From an uncultured Lactobacillus sp. (GTDB lineage: Bacteria; Bacillota; Bacilli; Lactobacillales; Lactobacillaceae), in NCBI RefSeq assembly GCF_944327175.1, contig NZ_CALVGT010000017.1, positions 106,072 to 170,071 of the forward strand: a stretch of DNA of 64,000 nt, written 5' to 3'. Position 1 is the first letter of the stretch, and each line of letters opens with the position of its first letter. The position numbers were made by a program, and so were the translations under genes. Under the pieces are notes generated by a model. The model was given only the letters and a program-made list of their open reading frames with translations, had not been told where the DNA came from and did no database searches. This document shows, in pieces, positions 53,983 to 61,476 of this stretch.

Positions 53983-54114
53983 TTAGAGATTCAGGTAAGC
54001 AAAGGTATGCAGGCCAATCCAGGCAGTCAGCAGAATCAAGGCCAGCAAGAGGCCGACCGTGCTCCAGTAAGCCCGGTTCATCTTCTTTGGTCTGCTTAAA
54101 ATTAAGTGCGTCAT
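53983..54114 (-). CDS. Small membrane protein, 43 aa
   Basis: Begins MTHLILSRPKKMNRAYWS, followed by one strongly hydrophobic segment (VGLLLALILLTAWIGLHTFA) and a short tail. GGGGGGAG lies 4-5 bases before the ATG at 54114, and a bidirectional terminator follows the stop, so it looks like a real short gene. Function unknown. It is convergent with udk and downstream of the ykoE-like gene on the same strand. Confidence 0.65.
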   Translation of the reverse strand: MTHLILSRPKKMNRAYWSTVGLLLALILLTAWIGLHTFAYLNL

Positions 54115-54223
54115 TTTGCTCCCCCCTTGAAAGATAATTAATAATGTTTTCCATCATACAACTTCAAGGAGGGCTTGTCACGCTTTTTGATTATTTTTAT
54201 CAAAAAATGATAACTTTACGAAA

Positions 54224-54793
54224 CTACTTGGCCATAACCCGGTCGAAAAGCTTGGTGATCAGCTTGACCAAAACCGCGTCAAAGACAACGGATGAGATCA
54301 AACCGGCAATGAACATTTCAATCAAGAGGGCCGGCTTGTAGGCGCTCCAGCCATAAGTAAAGTAGCACATTACAAAAGCAGCCACATGGCAGCAGATGGC
54401 CCCGATGATCAGGCTGCCCCAGCCGAAGCGGTCATAGTTTTCCTTCTTCGGGAAGAAACCGATTTCGTTGAAGGCCCCTTGCACCAGCCCTTGCAGGATG
54501 GTCATTGCCCCCCACTGACCGCCAAAGGCCATTTCAACCGTGGCGGCCAGGGTTTCACCGACAATCCCGGAGCCGAAGGTCGGCACGAAGTACATGGCCA
54601 AAGGAGCAGCCATGTACCAAAGGCCAGAATAGATTTCATCAGCCAGGGGTCCCAGGCCGACGAAGTTCAAGGCAAACTTGGTCGAGTTGTAAAGGGGGTT
54701 GAAGACGTAGGTGTAGATAACCCCCATGATAATCCCAATCAAAGCCATCAAGATAATGGCTTTCACATTCCACTTGCTCTCTCTTTTAAGCAT
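54224..54793 (-). CDS. ECF transporter S-component, YkoE type (thiamine precursor)
   Basis: 189-residue membrane protein with about five or six segments; GSGIVGETLAATVEMAFGGQWG and LQGLVQGAFNEIGFF resemble YkoE, the substrate subunit of a hydroxymethylpyrimidine/thiamine importer. A TPP riboswitch upstream independently supports thiamine transport. No ATPase or T-subunit lies next to it, so it probably shares a general ECF module. ATG 54793 follows AGGAG by seven bases; the in-frame TTG at 54814 falls inside the leader hairpin. Confidence 0.85.
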   Translation of the reverse strand: MLKRESKWNVKAIILMALIGIIMGVIYTYVFNPLYNSTKFALNFVGLGPLADEIYSGLWYMAAPLAMYFVPTFGSGIVGETLAATVEMAFGGQWGAMTILQGLVQGAFNEIGFFPKKENYDRFGWGSLIIGAICCHVAAFVMCYFTYGWSAYKPALLIEMFIAGLISSVVFDAVLVKLITKLFDRVMAK

Positions 54794-54831
54794 AAAAAAA
54801 CTCCTATCCAACAATTGCCGGCTAGGAGTTT
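54794..54831 (-). terminator. Riboswitch expression platform: terminator hairpin containing the Shine-Dalgarno
   Basis: AAACTCCTA (54831-54823) pairs with TAGGAGTTT (54806-54798), directly followed by four more T. The 3' arm contains the AGGAG used by the S-component gene, so the same hairpin could stop transcription and hide the ribosome-binding site. Confidence 0.75.
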
Positions 54832-54849
54832 GAAATCACGTTTAAGAAA

Positions 54850-54927
54850 CACTTCCCTTGCGCAAGAATTACCTTGTTCAGGTTCAAAGGGTCGACTTTC
54901 GTCATCTCAGCTTTCGCTCCCCTAGTG
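54850..54927 (-). promoter_or_regulatory. TPP riboswitch (THI element)
   Basis: The minus strand reads CTAGGGGAGC...GCTGAGATGAC, ...GACCCTTTGAACCTGAAC, ...GGTAATTCTTGCGCAAGGGAAG, i.e. the conserved P2, P4 and P5 segments of the TPP aptamer in order with a short P3. It is placed directly before a terminator-like hairpin and the YkoE-type gene. TPP binding should switch expression off. Confidence 0.95.
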
Positions 54928-54999
54928 GCATTTATTCAATTTTACTTAATCCAGTCTAGCATATCCTTAAAGCGTTAACAAGGCAAAAAGCTCCCTTAA

Positions 55000-56085
55000 T
55001 TAATTAAAGCTTTTAAATGATTCCAGTTTTTCCTTATCGATATCTCTAATAATCGCCAAGGCCAGGTCAACAGCTGCCTTGTAATCCTTGTAGCTGCTGA
55101 AGCAGTACGGGGAGTGCTCATAGCGGACCGGAATCCCGATCACAATGGTCGGGGCCCCGTTTTCGTAGTAGATGGCCGCCCCGTCTTGCCCGCCACCAGT
55201 TCTGACTGACCGGGTGTAAGGAATCCCGTTTTGGTCAGCCAAGTCGCAGGCGTATTGCTGGAACTTGGGGTTTGGCAGGAAGGTGACGTCCATGTCCCGC
55301 AGCATCGGTCCCCGCTTAAGGCCGGTCTGAGACAGCCAGTCCGGTTCAAAAGTATCATCAGCCGGGCAGCTTTCCAGAACCAGGCAGAGGTCGGGCTTGA
55401 TCTTGCGGGCCATGACATAGGCCCCCCGCAGGCCGACTTCTTCCTGGCTGGACAAGGCGGCAACCAAGTCAAAGTTGACTTCTTCATCCTTCAAGTTTTC
55501 GAGGATATCGGCCATGGCAGCGGCACCGAAGCGGTCGTCAAAGTCCTTGCCGAAGAAGAGTCCGGTCTTTTCATTGTATTCGCAGTCCACGTCGACGAAA
55601 ATCGGGCAGCCGGTGTCGATCTTGTAGTCGTTGATCGTTTCTTCCCGGCTGGAAGAACCAACATCGATGGACAGATCAGCGACCTGCGGGACAGACTTTC
55701 TTTCCGCTTCCGACATGAAGTGAGGTGGCTTTAAGGCCACAACGCCGGGGATGTATTCCCCGTCCCGGTTTCTGACCTTGACCTTGAGGGCCGGCAGAAC
55801 TACATTGTTCCAGCCGCCCAGGGTCACGAACTTGATCAAGCCATTTGGCCGGATAGCCTGGGTCAAGAAACCAACGGCGTCTGAGTGGGCGTCCAGCTGG
55901 ATCACCGGCCGCTTGCCGGTGTTCTGCTTCTTGGAAGCGTAGACGTTCAGCATCCCGTCGACTTCAAGGTCGGCATAGTCCTTGACCGTCTTAGTAAAAA
56001 GGTTAACGAATTCATTTTCAAAGCCAGAAGTGGCGTTGGCATTTGAAAAATCCTTCAGCATTTGAATTTCAGCAGCTTTTTCCAT
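55000..56085 (-). CDS. pepA: M42 family metallo-aminopeptidase (glutamyl aminopeptidase type)
   Basis: Co-catalytic zinc aminopeptidase of the M42 family. Metal and catalytic residues appear in QLDAHSDAVGF, GKDFDDRFGA, SSQEEVGLRGA, CLVLESCPADD and RYEHSP. 361 aa. Many lactic acid bacterial members are PepA, which releases N-terminal Glu/Asp; specificity is inferred. It follows the pepD gene by 13 bp in the same direction. Confidence 0.9.
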   Translation of the reverse strand: MEKAAEIQMLKDFSNANATSGFENEFVNLFTKTVKDYADLEVDGMLNVYASKKQNTGKRPVIQLDAHSDAVGFLTQAIRPNGLIKFVTLGGWNNVVLPALKVKVRNRDGEYIPGVVALKPPHFMSEAERKSVPQVADLSIDVGSSSREETINDYKIDTGCPIFVDVDCEYNEKTGLFFGKDFDDRFGAAAMADILENLKDEEVNFDLVAALSSQEEVGLRGAYVMARKIKPDLCLVLESCPADDTFEPDWLSQTGLKRGPMLRDMDVTFLPNPKFQQYACDLADQNGIPYTRSVRTGGGQDGAAIYYENGAPTIVIGIPVRYEHSPYCFSSYKDYKAAVDLALAIIRDIDKEKLESFKSFN

Positions 56086-56098
56086 TAATAATCTCCAA

Positions 56099-57520
56099 TT
56101 AATCCAGCAGGTCGTACTTCAGCTTCATCAAGGTGTGACCGTCCTTGACCATTTCCCCGGTCAAGGCCACCGTCTGCTTGTAAGTCAAGTCAGCCATCTT
56201 CTGGTTGGCTTCTTCCAGCTTCTCTTGCAAGTCGCGGCCGGTCAAGCCCTTAACGGCGCGGTCAGTTTCGTTTTCGATCTGGCGCAGTTTAGCCATGGTC
56301 TTTTCTTCAAAAGCCTGCTCCAGAGCGCTGTAGACCTTGTAGTTGGTGTCACCGAGCTGGGCATTCAGCTTGTTGAGCCAGTAGATCTTGGTCAAGTCAA
56401 AGTCCGGACCGGTTTGGAAGCTGGCTGGAGTAGTCGTGACATTGGTGTAGAAAGGCACGAAGCAGTTAAAAGTGTTCGGGCCAAAGGCCAGCCATTGCAC
56501 GCCGGCGATACCTTCTTCAACATCATTTCTGATCTGCAGGATGTGGGTTTCAAAGTTCCGGTTGATCCCGATCGGACGGAAGAGCTTCTTTTCAGCTTCT
56601 GTGTTAGTGGTGCTGTAGACATCGTACTTGGTGTCCTGGTAGTGGGAGCTTTCCAGGAACTTGATGTCTTCCGGGCTGATCTTCTTCTTGGCGTAAGTGA
56701 TGAAAGGCTGCTCCTGGTCCCCTGGCTCGCCTTCCCATTCAGGGTCGAAGTAGCGGTGGATGTACCAGGCCCGCGGGTTGTTGTAGTGGGCGTCCTTGAT
56801 CGTGGATGAGCCAAAGATGTGACGCAAGTTGTAGCCTTGGTAGTCCGGGTTCAAGTGGTATTCATTGATGATGTCCAGCAAGTCACTTGAGCACATGAAG
56901 TTTTCTTCGTCGTTAAAGTCGAAGAAGTCGATGTTCAAGCGGTTTGGCGCTGCCACGTAGGCATCGTCCGGAATCCGGCGGGCAGCCCAGTGGTGGCCGC
57001 CGATGGTTTCGATGTACCAGACTTCGTCATGGTCGGCAAAGGCTGACCCGTTCATTTCGTAGGTCCCGTACTTTTCCACCAGGTAGCCCAGGCGCTTAAC
57101 CCCTTCTCTGGCTGAGTGGATGTATGGCAAAGTCAAAGTGACAAAGTCTTCTTCACCCAGCCCGCCCTTTTCAACTAGGGGGTCAATCCCTTGGATCCGG
57201 CTGTTGGTAGTGATGGTTTCCGTGGCCGTCATGGCTACCGTTGCGTCGTTAATGCCGGCAGCGGCCCAGATGCCGCGCTTGCCGGAAGCATCTGGAGCGC
57301 TGGTGTAGCGCATAGGATTTGGCAGCAGGTCTTCATCATCAATTTCCTGGCCGCTGATCACAGCCTTGTAGTGCTTTGGCTGCTCTTCCGGGTTAACCGC
57401 GATAAAGGCTTCAGGGACAATGGTGCTGCCGCCGTCTTCACTGCGGGCAATCATCGTGGAGCCATCAATGGTGGCGTCCTTGCCGACTAAAATGGTCGTG
57501 CATTCTGCTGGCTTTTGCAT
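56099..57520 (-). CDS. pepD: C69 family dipeptidase
   Basis: N-terminal-nucleophile dipeptidase. The start MQKPAECTTILVGKDATIDGSTMIARSEDGG places the nucleophile Cys at residue 7, which needs little or no processing. WYIETIGGHHWAARRIPDDAYVAAPNR is typical. 473 aa. Cytosolic peptide breakdown, in a two-gene unit with the M42 aminopeptidase; such peptidases process casein-derived peptides in dairy lactobacilli. ATG with a GGAGG upstream. Confidence 0.95.
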   Translation of the reverse strand: MQKPAECTTILVGKDATIDGSTMIARSEDGGSTIVPEAFIAVNPEEQPKHYKAVISGQEIDDEDLLPNPMRYTSAPDASGKRGIWAAAGINDATVAMTATETITTNSRIQGIDPLVEKGGLGEEDFVTLTLPYIHSAREGVKRLGYLVEKYGTYEMNGSAFADHDEVWYIETIGGHHWAARRIPDDAYVAAPNRLNIDFFDFNDEENFMCSSDLLDIINEYHLNPDYQGYNLRHIFGSSTIKDAHYNNPRAWYIHRYFDPEWEGEPGDQEQPFITYAKKKISPEDIKFLESSHYQDTKYDVYSTTNTEAEKKLFRPIGINRNFETHILQIRNDVEEGIAGVQWLAFGPNTFNCFVPFYTNVTTTPASFQTGPDFDLTKIYWLNKLNAQLGDTNYKVYSALEQAFEEKTMAKLRQIENETDRAVKGLTGRDLQEKLEEANQKMADLTYKQTVALTGEMVKDGHTLMKLKYDLLD

Positions 57521-57603
57521 AAGTCCTCCTCTAATAATCTAAAACTAATTGTCTGCTTTCTTACTATTATTCTAGCTGAAAAAACGCCTTTTGCTAGCTA
57601 TTG

Positions 57604-58380
57604 CTACCGGTAAAGGGCATAGAGGCGCTGGCTCAAATCGGCGCCAGCCGGGGCACTGTTTTCAAACAGGATCTTGCCAGGCTGGCTGCTTTCATTCAGT
57701 TCGTCCCGGCTGGCCAGTTGCCGCTTGACTTCAGCAGCGGCCCCGAAGGCTCCGTCATAGACCTTGGCCTGGGGGCCTAAGATCTTCTGGATGGCCTGCT
57801 TGGCAAAAGGAAAGTGGGTGCAGCCCAGGACTACCCCGGCAGCCTTGCCGGCATATGGGGCCAGTAAGTCTTCCAGGTACTGGTAAATGGCCGGGCTGTC
57901 AGTTTGCCCTTCTTCGATCAATTCGACCAGTTTTGGGGCTGGCACCTTGACCACTTGGCCAGGTTCAGCACATTCGGCGACCAGCTGGTTGAACTTTTCC
58001 TGCTCCAGGGTCAAAGGGGTAGCCATGGCAACTATCTGCTGGCCGGGATTTTCTTCAGCTGCCGGCTTGACGGCCGGTTCGATCCCGATGATCGGCAGGG
58101 AGTATTCCTGGCGCAGGCGGTCAGCCGCCGCGCTGGTTGCCGTGTTGCAGGCAATCATGACGGCCTTGACCTGGTGCTTGTCAATCAGTTCATCAACTAC
58201 CCGCTTGGCCAGCTGGTAGACTTCTTCCTTGCTCTTTACCCCGTAAGGAGCATTGGCGGAGTCGCCATAGAAGACATAGTCTTCGTTTGGCATCAGATCA
58301 ACCAGACGGCTGAGGACCGTTAAGCCCCCTTGGCCGGAATCAAAAACGCCGATTGGCCGATCAGCATATTCTTTTGACAT
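57604..58380 (-). CDS. murI: Glutamate racemase
   Basis: Makes D-glutamate for peptidoglycan. FDSGQGGLTVL, YGDSANAPYG, and the two catalytic-cysteine motifs ACNTATSAA and LGCTHFPF are intact. 258 aa, slightly short but complete. GAGG precedes the ATG. Monocistronic and divergent from the BI-1 family gene. Confidence 0.95.
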   Translation of the reverse strand: MSKEYADRPIGVFDSGQGGLTVLSRLVDLMPNEDYVFYGDSANAPYGVKSKEEVYQLAKRVVDELIDKHQVKAVMIACNTATSAAADRLRQEYSLPIIGIEPAVKPAAEENPGQQIVAMATPLTLEQEKFNQLVAECAEPGQVVKVPAPKLVELIEEGQTDSPAIYQYLEDLLAPYAGKAAGVVLGCTHFPFAKQAIQKILGPQAKVYDGAFGAAAEVKRQLASRDELNESSQPGKILFENSAPAGADLSQRLYALYR

Positions 58381-58456
58381 ATTTTTGCCTCCTCTAGCTA
58401 TTAATTTTGAACTTTTTACCCGCTTTCTTCAATCGATACGCCACTTTATTTTTCCT

Positions 58457-58523
58457 GCAAGCCGGACTTTCTTGATTTTTTCTTTAGTTTTTTGCCGGAA
58501 AAACCGTCCGGCTTGCTTTTTTT
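58457..58523 (+). promoter_or_regulatory. Candidate attenuator: competing hairpins before the BI-1 family gene
   Basis: GCCGGA (58494-58499) pairs with TCCGGC (58507-58512), followed by TTGCTTTTTTT, a plus-strand terminator with no gene upstream. The same 3' arm can instead pair over 11 bp with GCAAGCCGGAC (58457-58467) and GTCCGGCTTGC (58506-58516). Two exclusive structures suggest a leader attenuator or a short RNA. No promoter is certain. Confidence 0.4.
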
Positions 58524-58644
58524 AGGGGCTATGTTATTGTTATATCTAAACCCTGGATATCACGTTGATTACTGGAATAAAACCGCAATCTAGGAATAAT
58601 TATGTACACAGTTTTTTTAGTTTTTAGAAAGAGCAAAAGAAATT

Positions 58645-59358
58645 ATGTTTAACGTTTCGCCTGAACAAGAGCGCCGCCACATCGTTGACGACTCAGCGCT
58701 CAATGGCTTTTTAACGAAAATGTATTCCATCATGGGCCTGGCGGTTCTGGTCTCAGCCTTGACCGCCTACCTGACCTTGACGGTCTTCTCTGGCAGCTTG
58801 CTGCCGCTACTCACCAACCGGGTCTTCCTCTGGATCCTGCTGTTACTGCCTTTGATCTTGAGCGTGGGCATCAGCTTTAAGGCTACCCGCAAGCCAACGA
58901 CGGCCTTCTTCATGTTGATGGCTATCGCGGTTATCTACGGGCTGGAATTCTCTCTTTTGGCCTTTGCCTACACGGGCGCCCAAATCGGCGGGGCCTTCAT
59001 CTCGGCTTCAGCCGTCTTCATCGGTATGGCAGCTTACGGCAGCGTGACTAAGAAGAACCTGGACACCATCGGAGCTTACGCTTCAGCTGCCATCTGGGGC
59101 TTGATCGTGGCCAGCCTGGTCAACATCTTCTTAAAGAGCACGCCAGCCAGCTTCATCTTCTCCATCATCGGGGTCATCATCTTCACGATCTTGACTGCCT
59201 GGGATGCCCAGAAGATGAAGACCATCTACGCTAACTACGGCGACCAGCTGCCAGAACTTGGCCTGGCTGTTAACGGGGCTTTGATGCTGTACCTGGACTT
59301 CATCAACCTCTTCCTGCAATTCCTGCAGATCTTCGGGATCGCTGACAACGACAACTAA
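58645..59358 (+). CDS. Bax inhibitor-1 / YccA-YetJ family membrane protein
   Basis: 237 aa with seven hydrophobic segments. The family C-terminus (TAWDAQKMKTIYANYGD...LGLAVNGALMLYLDFINLFLQFLQIFG) is clear, and the two Asp of the pH/Ca sensor region (TAWDAQ, LYLDFIN) are present. Homologues such as YetJ behave as pH-sensitive calcium leak channels. ATG start with a moderate AGAAAGAG site. Terminator at 59379. Confidence 0.93.
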   Translation: MFNVSPEQERRHIVDDSALNGFLTKMYSIMGLAVLVSALTAYLTLTVFSGSLLPLLTNRVFLWILLLLPLILSVGISFKATRKPTTAFFMLMAIAVIYGLEFSLLAFAYTGAQIGGAFISASAVFIGMAAYGSVTKKNLDTIGAYASAAIWGLIVASLVNIFLKSTPASFIFSIIGVIIFTILTAWDAQKMKTIYANYGDQLPELGLAVNGALMLYLDFINLFLQFLQIFGIADNDN

Positions 59359-59378
59359 AATTTAAGATTTATTTTTTG

Positions 59379-59412
59379 AAAAGGCTCTCTTCCTATTAGA
59401 GAGCTTTTTTTC
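59379..59412 (+). terminator. Terminator of the BI-1 family gene
   Basis: AAGGCTCTCT / AGAGAGCTTTT stem followed by T8. Confidence 0.88.
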
Positions 59413-59487
59413 TTGACTATTTTTCCTGCAAGAGTAAGGTAAAAGATATGTAAAGTATTTATTAGTAATTGTAAAGAAGGTCTTAGA

Positions 59488-60687
59488 GTGCAAAAGAAAC
59501 CGGTATGGAAAAGAAATCTGCAAGTTTCAACGGTCAGCGTCTTTTTGGCGGGGATTGCCTTTTCAGAAGTTACCCCCTTTTTATCCCTGTACATTGACAG
59601 TTTGGGCAAGTTCAGTCACCAACAGCTCAGCTTTTGGTCCGGGATCGTCTTTTCAGCGGTTTTCGTGGTTGCCGCGCTAGTATCGCCGATCTGGGGCAAG
59701 CTGGCTGACAAAAAGGGCCGTAAACCGATGATTCTGCGGGCTTCTTTGGGGATGGCGGTTGTCTTTACCTGCATGGGCCTGGCCCAGAATGTCTGGCAGC
59801 TGCTGTTCTTGAGAGGGATGCAGGGGGTTTTTGCCGGCTTTATCTCCAATTCCAACGCTCTAATCGCGGCAGAAACGCCAAAAAACAAGGCGGGCAAGGC
59901 CTTAGGGATCATGAGCTCAGCCACGACCGGGGGACAATTGCTAGGGCCATTTGCCGGCGGAGCACTCTCCCAAGCTTTTAGCTACCGAGTAACCTTCTTT
60001 ATCACCGGTGCCCTACTCTTTGCCTGCTTTGTTTTATCGATTCTTTTTATCCATGAAGACGACTTCGTACCGCTCAAAAGCGAGGAGCGGGGCAATTTCA
60101 AGGACACTATCAAGCAGTTTAAGAGCGGCCAGCTGATTGTGGGCCTGCTGCTGACGACCTTGATCATTCAAGCAGCCAACAACTCCATCAACCCGATTGT
60201 TTCTTTGTATGTCAGAAGCTTGATGCACGATTCAGGGCAGGTTGTCTTTGCCAGCGGGATAATCGCGGCTTTGCCGGGGATTGCTACGGTGGCCGCGGCT
60301 TCTTACTTTGGCGGTTTAGGTGACCGGATCGGGACCCACAAGATCATCTTAGGCGGCTTAATTGGTTCGATCATCCTCTTCTTCTTGACGGCTTTTGTCC
60401 GCAACACGATTGAACTTGGTGTCTGCCGCTTCTTGATTGGTTTTACCGACGCCTGCCTCTTCCCGCAGGTGCAGACCATGTTGACCAAGCACAGCCCGAA
60501 ACAATTGACCAGCCGGGTCTTCAGCTGGAACCAAAGCGCCATGTACGTCGGCAACATTTTCGGGCCGCTTTTGGGTTCAACAGTTTCCGCCCACCTCGGC
60601 TACAGCGCCGTCTTCCTGGTAACCAGCGGGATCGTCGTGATCAACCTGCTTCTTTACCGAACCAACATTTTGAAAAATATTGCCTAG
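59488..60687 (+). CDS. MFS drug efflux transporter (DHA1 type)
   Basis: 399 aa, 12 membrane segments. Motif A between helices 2 and 3 reads GKLADKKGRKPMIL, and motif C-like SATTGGQLLGPFAGGAL marks drug/proton antiporters. Start is GTG at 59488 with AGAAGG seven bases upstream; no ATG is near. Resembles the lactic acid bacterial PmrA/MdtG group; the drug range is unknown. Monocistronic. Confidence 0.9.
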   Translation: MQKKPVWKRNLQVSTVSVFLAGIAFSEVTPFLSLYIDSLGKFSHQQLSFWSGIVFSAVFVVAALVSPIWGKLADKKGRKPMILRASLGMAVVFTCMGLAQNVWQLLFLRGMQGVFAGFISNSNALIAAETPKNKAGKALGIMSSATTGGQLLGPFAGGALSQAFSYRVTFFITGALLFACFVLSILFIHEDDFVPLKSEERGNFKDTIKQFKSGQLIVGLLLTTLIIQAANNSINPIVSLYVRSLMHDSGQVVFASGIIAALPGIATVAAASYFGGLGDRIGTHKIILGGLIGSIILFFLTAFVRNTIELGVCRFLIGFTDACLFPQVQTMLTKHSPKQLTSRVFSWNQSAMYVGNIFGPLLGSTVSAHLGYSAVFLVTSGIVVINLLLYRTNILKNIA

Positions 60688-60696
60688 TGCAGGCGC

Positions 60697-60732
60697 AAAA
60701 AAAGCTCCAAGATTCATTCTTGGGGCTTTTTG
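60697..60732 (+). terminator. Terminator of the MFS gene
   Basis: AAGCTCCAAGA / TCTTGGGGCTT stem (one G-T pair), T5 tail. Confidence 0.85.
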
Positions 60733-60866
60733 CTTGGGGATTATTCTTGACTATCTTAAAGAGCAAGCGCTTCTTTGTCTGTGTTTTTGCCCTAATTAAT
60801 TCATTTTTTTACCAAAATAAGGATGTCCTTAAGTGAAAATAACAAATTTTAACAAAATCTATGCGT

Positions 60867-60895
60867 TTGCTCAAAAAAATTCTTCGCATTATACT
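60867..60895 (+). promoter_or_regulatory. Promoter of the 121-aa membrane protein gene
   Basis: TTGCTC (60867-60872), 17 bp, TATACT (60890-60895). Its position rules out the longer GTG-started frame from 60833, which would begin upstream of the promoter. Confidence 0.7.
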
Positions 60896-60931
60896 GAAGG
60901 AAAAATATTCTTTGAGAATCGAGGTGTTCTT

Positions 60932-61297
60932 TTGAAAGTCATTACCAAAATTTTGCAAGCTGTCAGCTTTCTGCTCAGCCTCTTTCTTCTTTGGGCCGGC
61001 CTAGCCAGTTTAATTGACGTCTGCAACTCTGCCAGATTAATGGGCTGGTCCTCTTTTATCCCTTCAATTGTCGCCGGCCTGGTCTTCATCGTCATGCTCA
61101 TCTGCGAAGCCTGGCTCAGCCTGCGAATAAACAAGCTGGACGACCGGGGAATCTTCTTCTTCCTGGCCGCCCTCCTGCTTTTAACAGCTGGCGAAATGGT
61201 CGCCCCTGTTGCTTTAGGCTCTGGCTTTCTCTGGCTGAACCTCTTGCAGCTTTTGCTGATCCTTCTGGCCCGTTTTGCCATCGATTTTCATGAATAG
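60932..61297 (+). CDS. Putative membrane protein, 121 aa
   Basis: Not recognised. Four hydrophobic segments (about residues 5-25, 44-60, 73-90 and 97-117) joined by short charged loops (SLRINKLDDRG). I start at TTG 60932, preceded by GAGGTG and by a promoter 40 bp upstream. The topology resembles small regulators or transporter partners, but no family is evident. Confidence 0.65.
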   Translation: MKVITKILQAVSFLLSLFLLWAGLASLIDVCNSARLMGWSSFIPSIVAGLVFIVMLICEAWLSLRINKLDDRGIFFFLAALLLLTAGEMVAPVALGSGFLWLNLLQLLLILLARFAIDFHE

Positions 61298-61422
61298 TGG
61301 CCAAAAATTACACATACCAAAAATGGTGAAACTCATTCGCGGTCTTTATTTCCCTTATAGTCTACGTCTTTGCCTTAAAAGGTCACCGGTCAGCACTTGA
61401 CGATGAAGTATAAGGCGAATGC

Positions 61423-61455
61423 AAAAAAGCTTATCCTCCACGGATAAGCTTTTTT
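61423..61455. terminator. Bidirectional terminator
   Basis: 14-bp stem AAAAAAGCTTATCC / GGATAAGCTTTTTT between convergent genes. Confidence 0.9.
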
Positions 61456-61476
61456 GTCTGCATATAAATATTGCTT

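Noticed and set aside
60833-60931. Longer GTG-started form of the 121-aa membrane protein
   Set aside because: A good promoter lies inside this extension and GAGGTG precedes TTG 60932.
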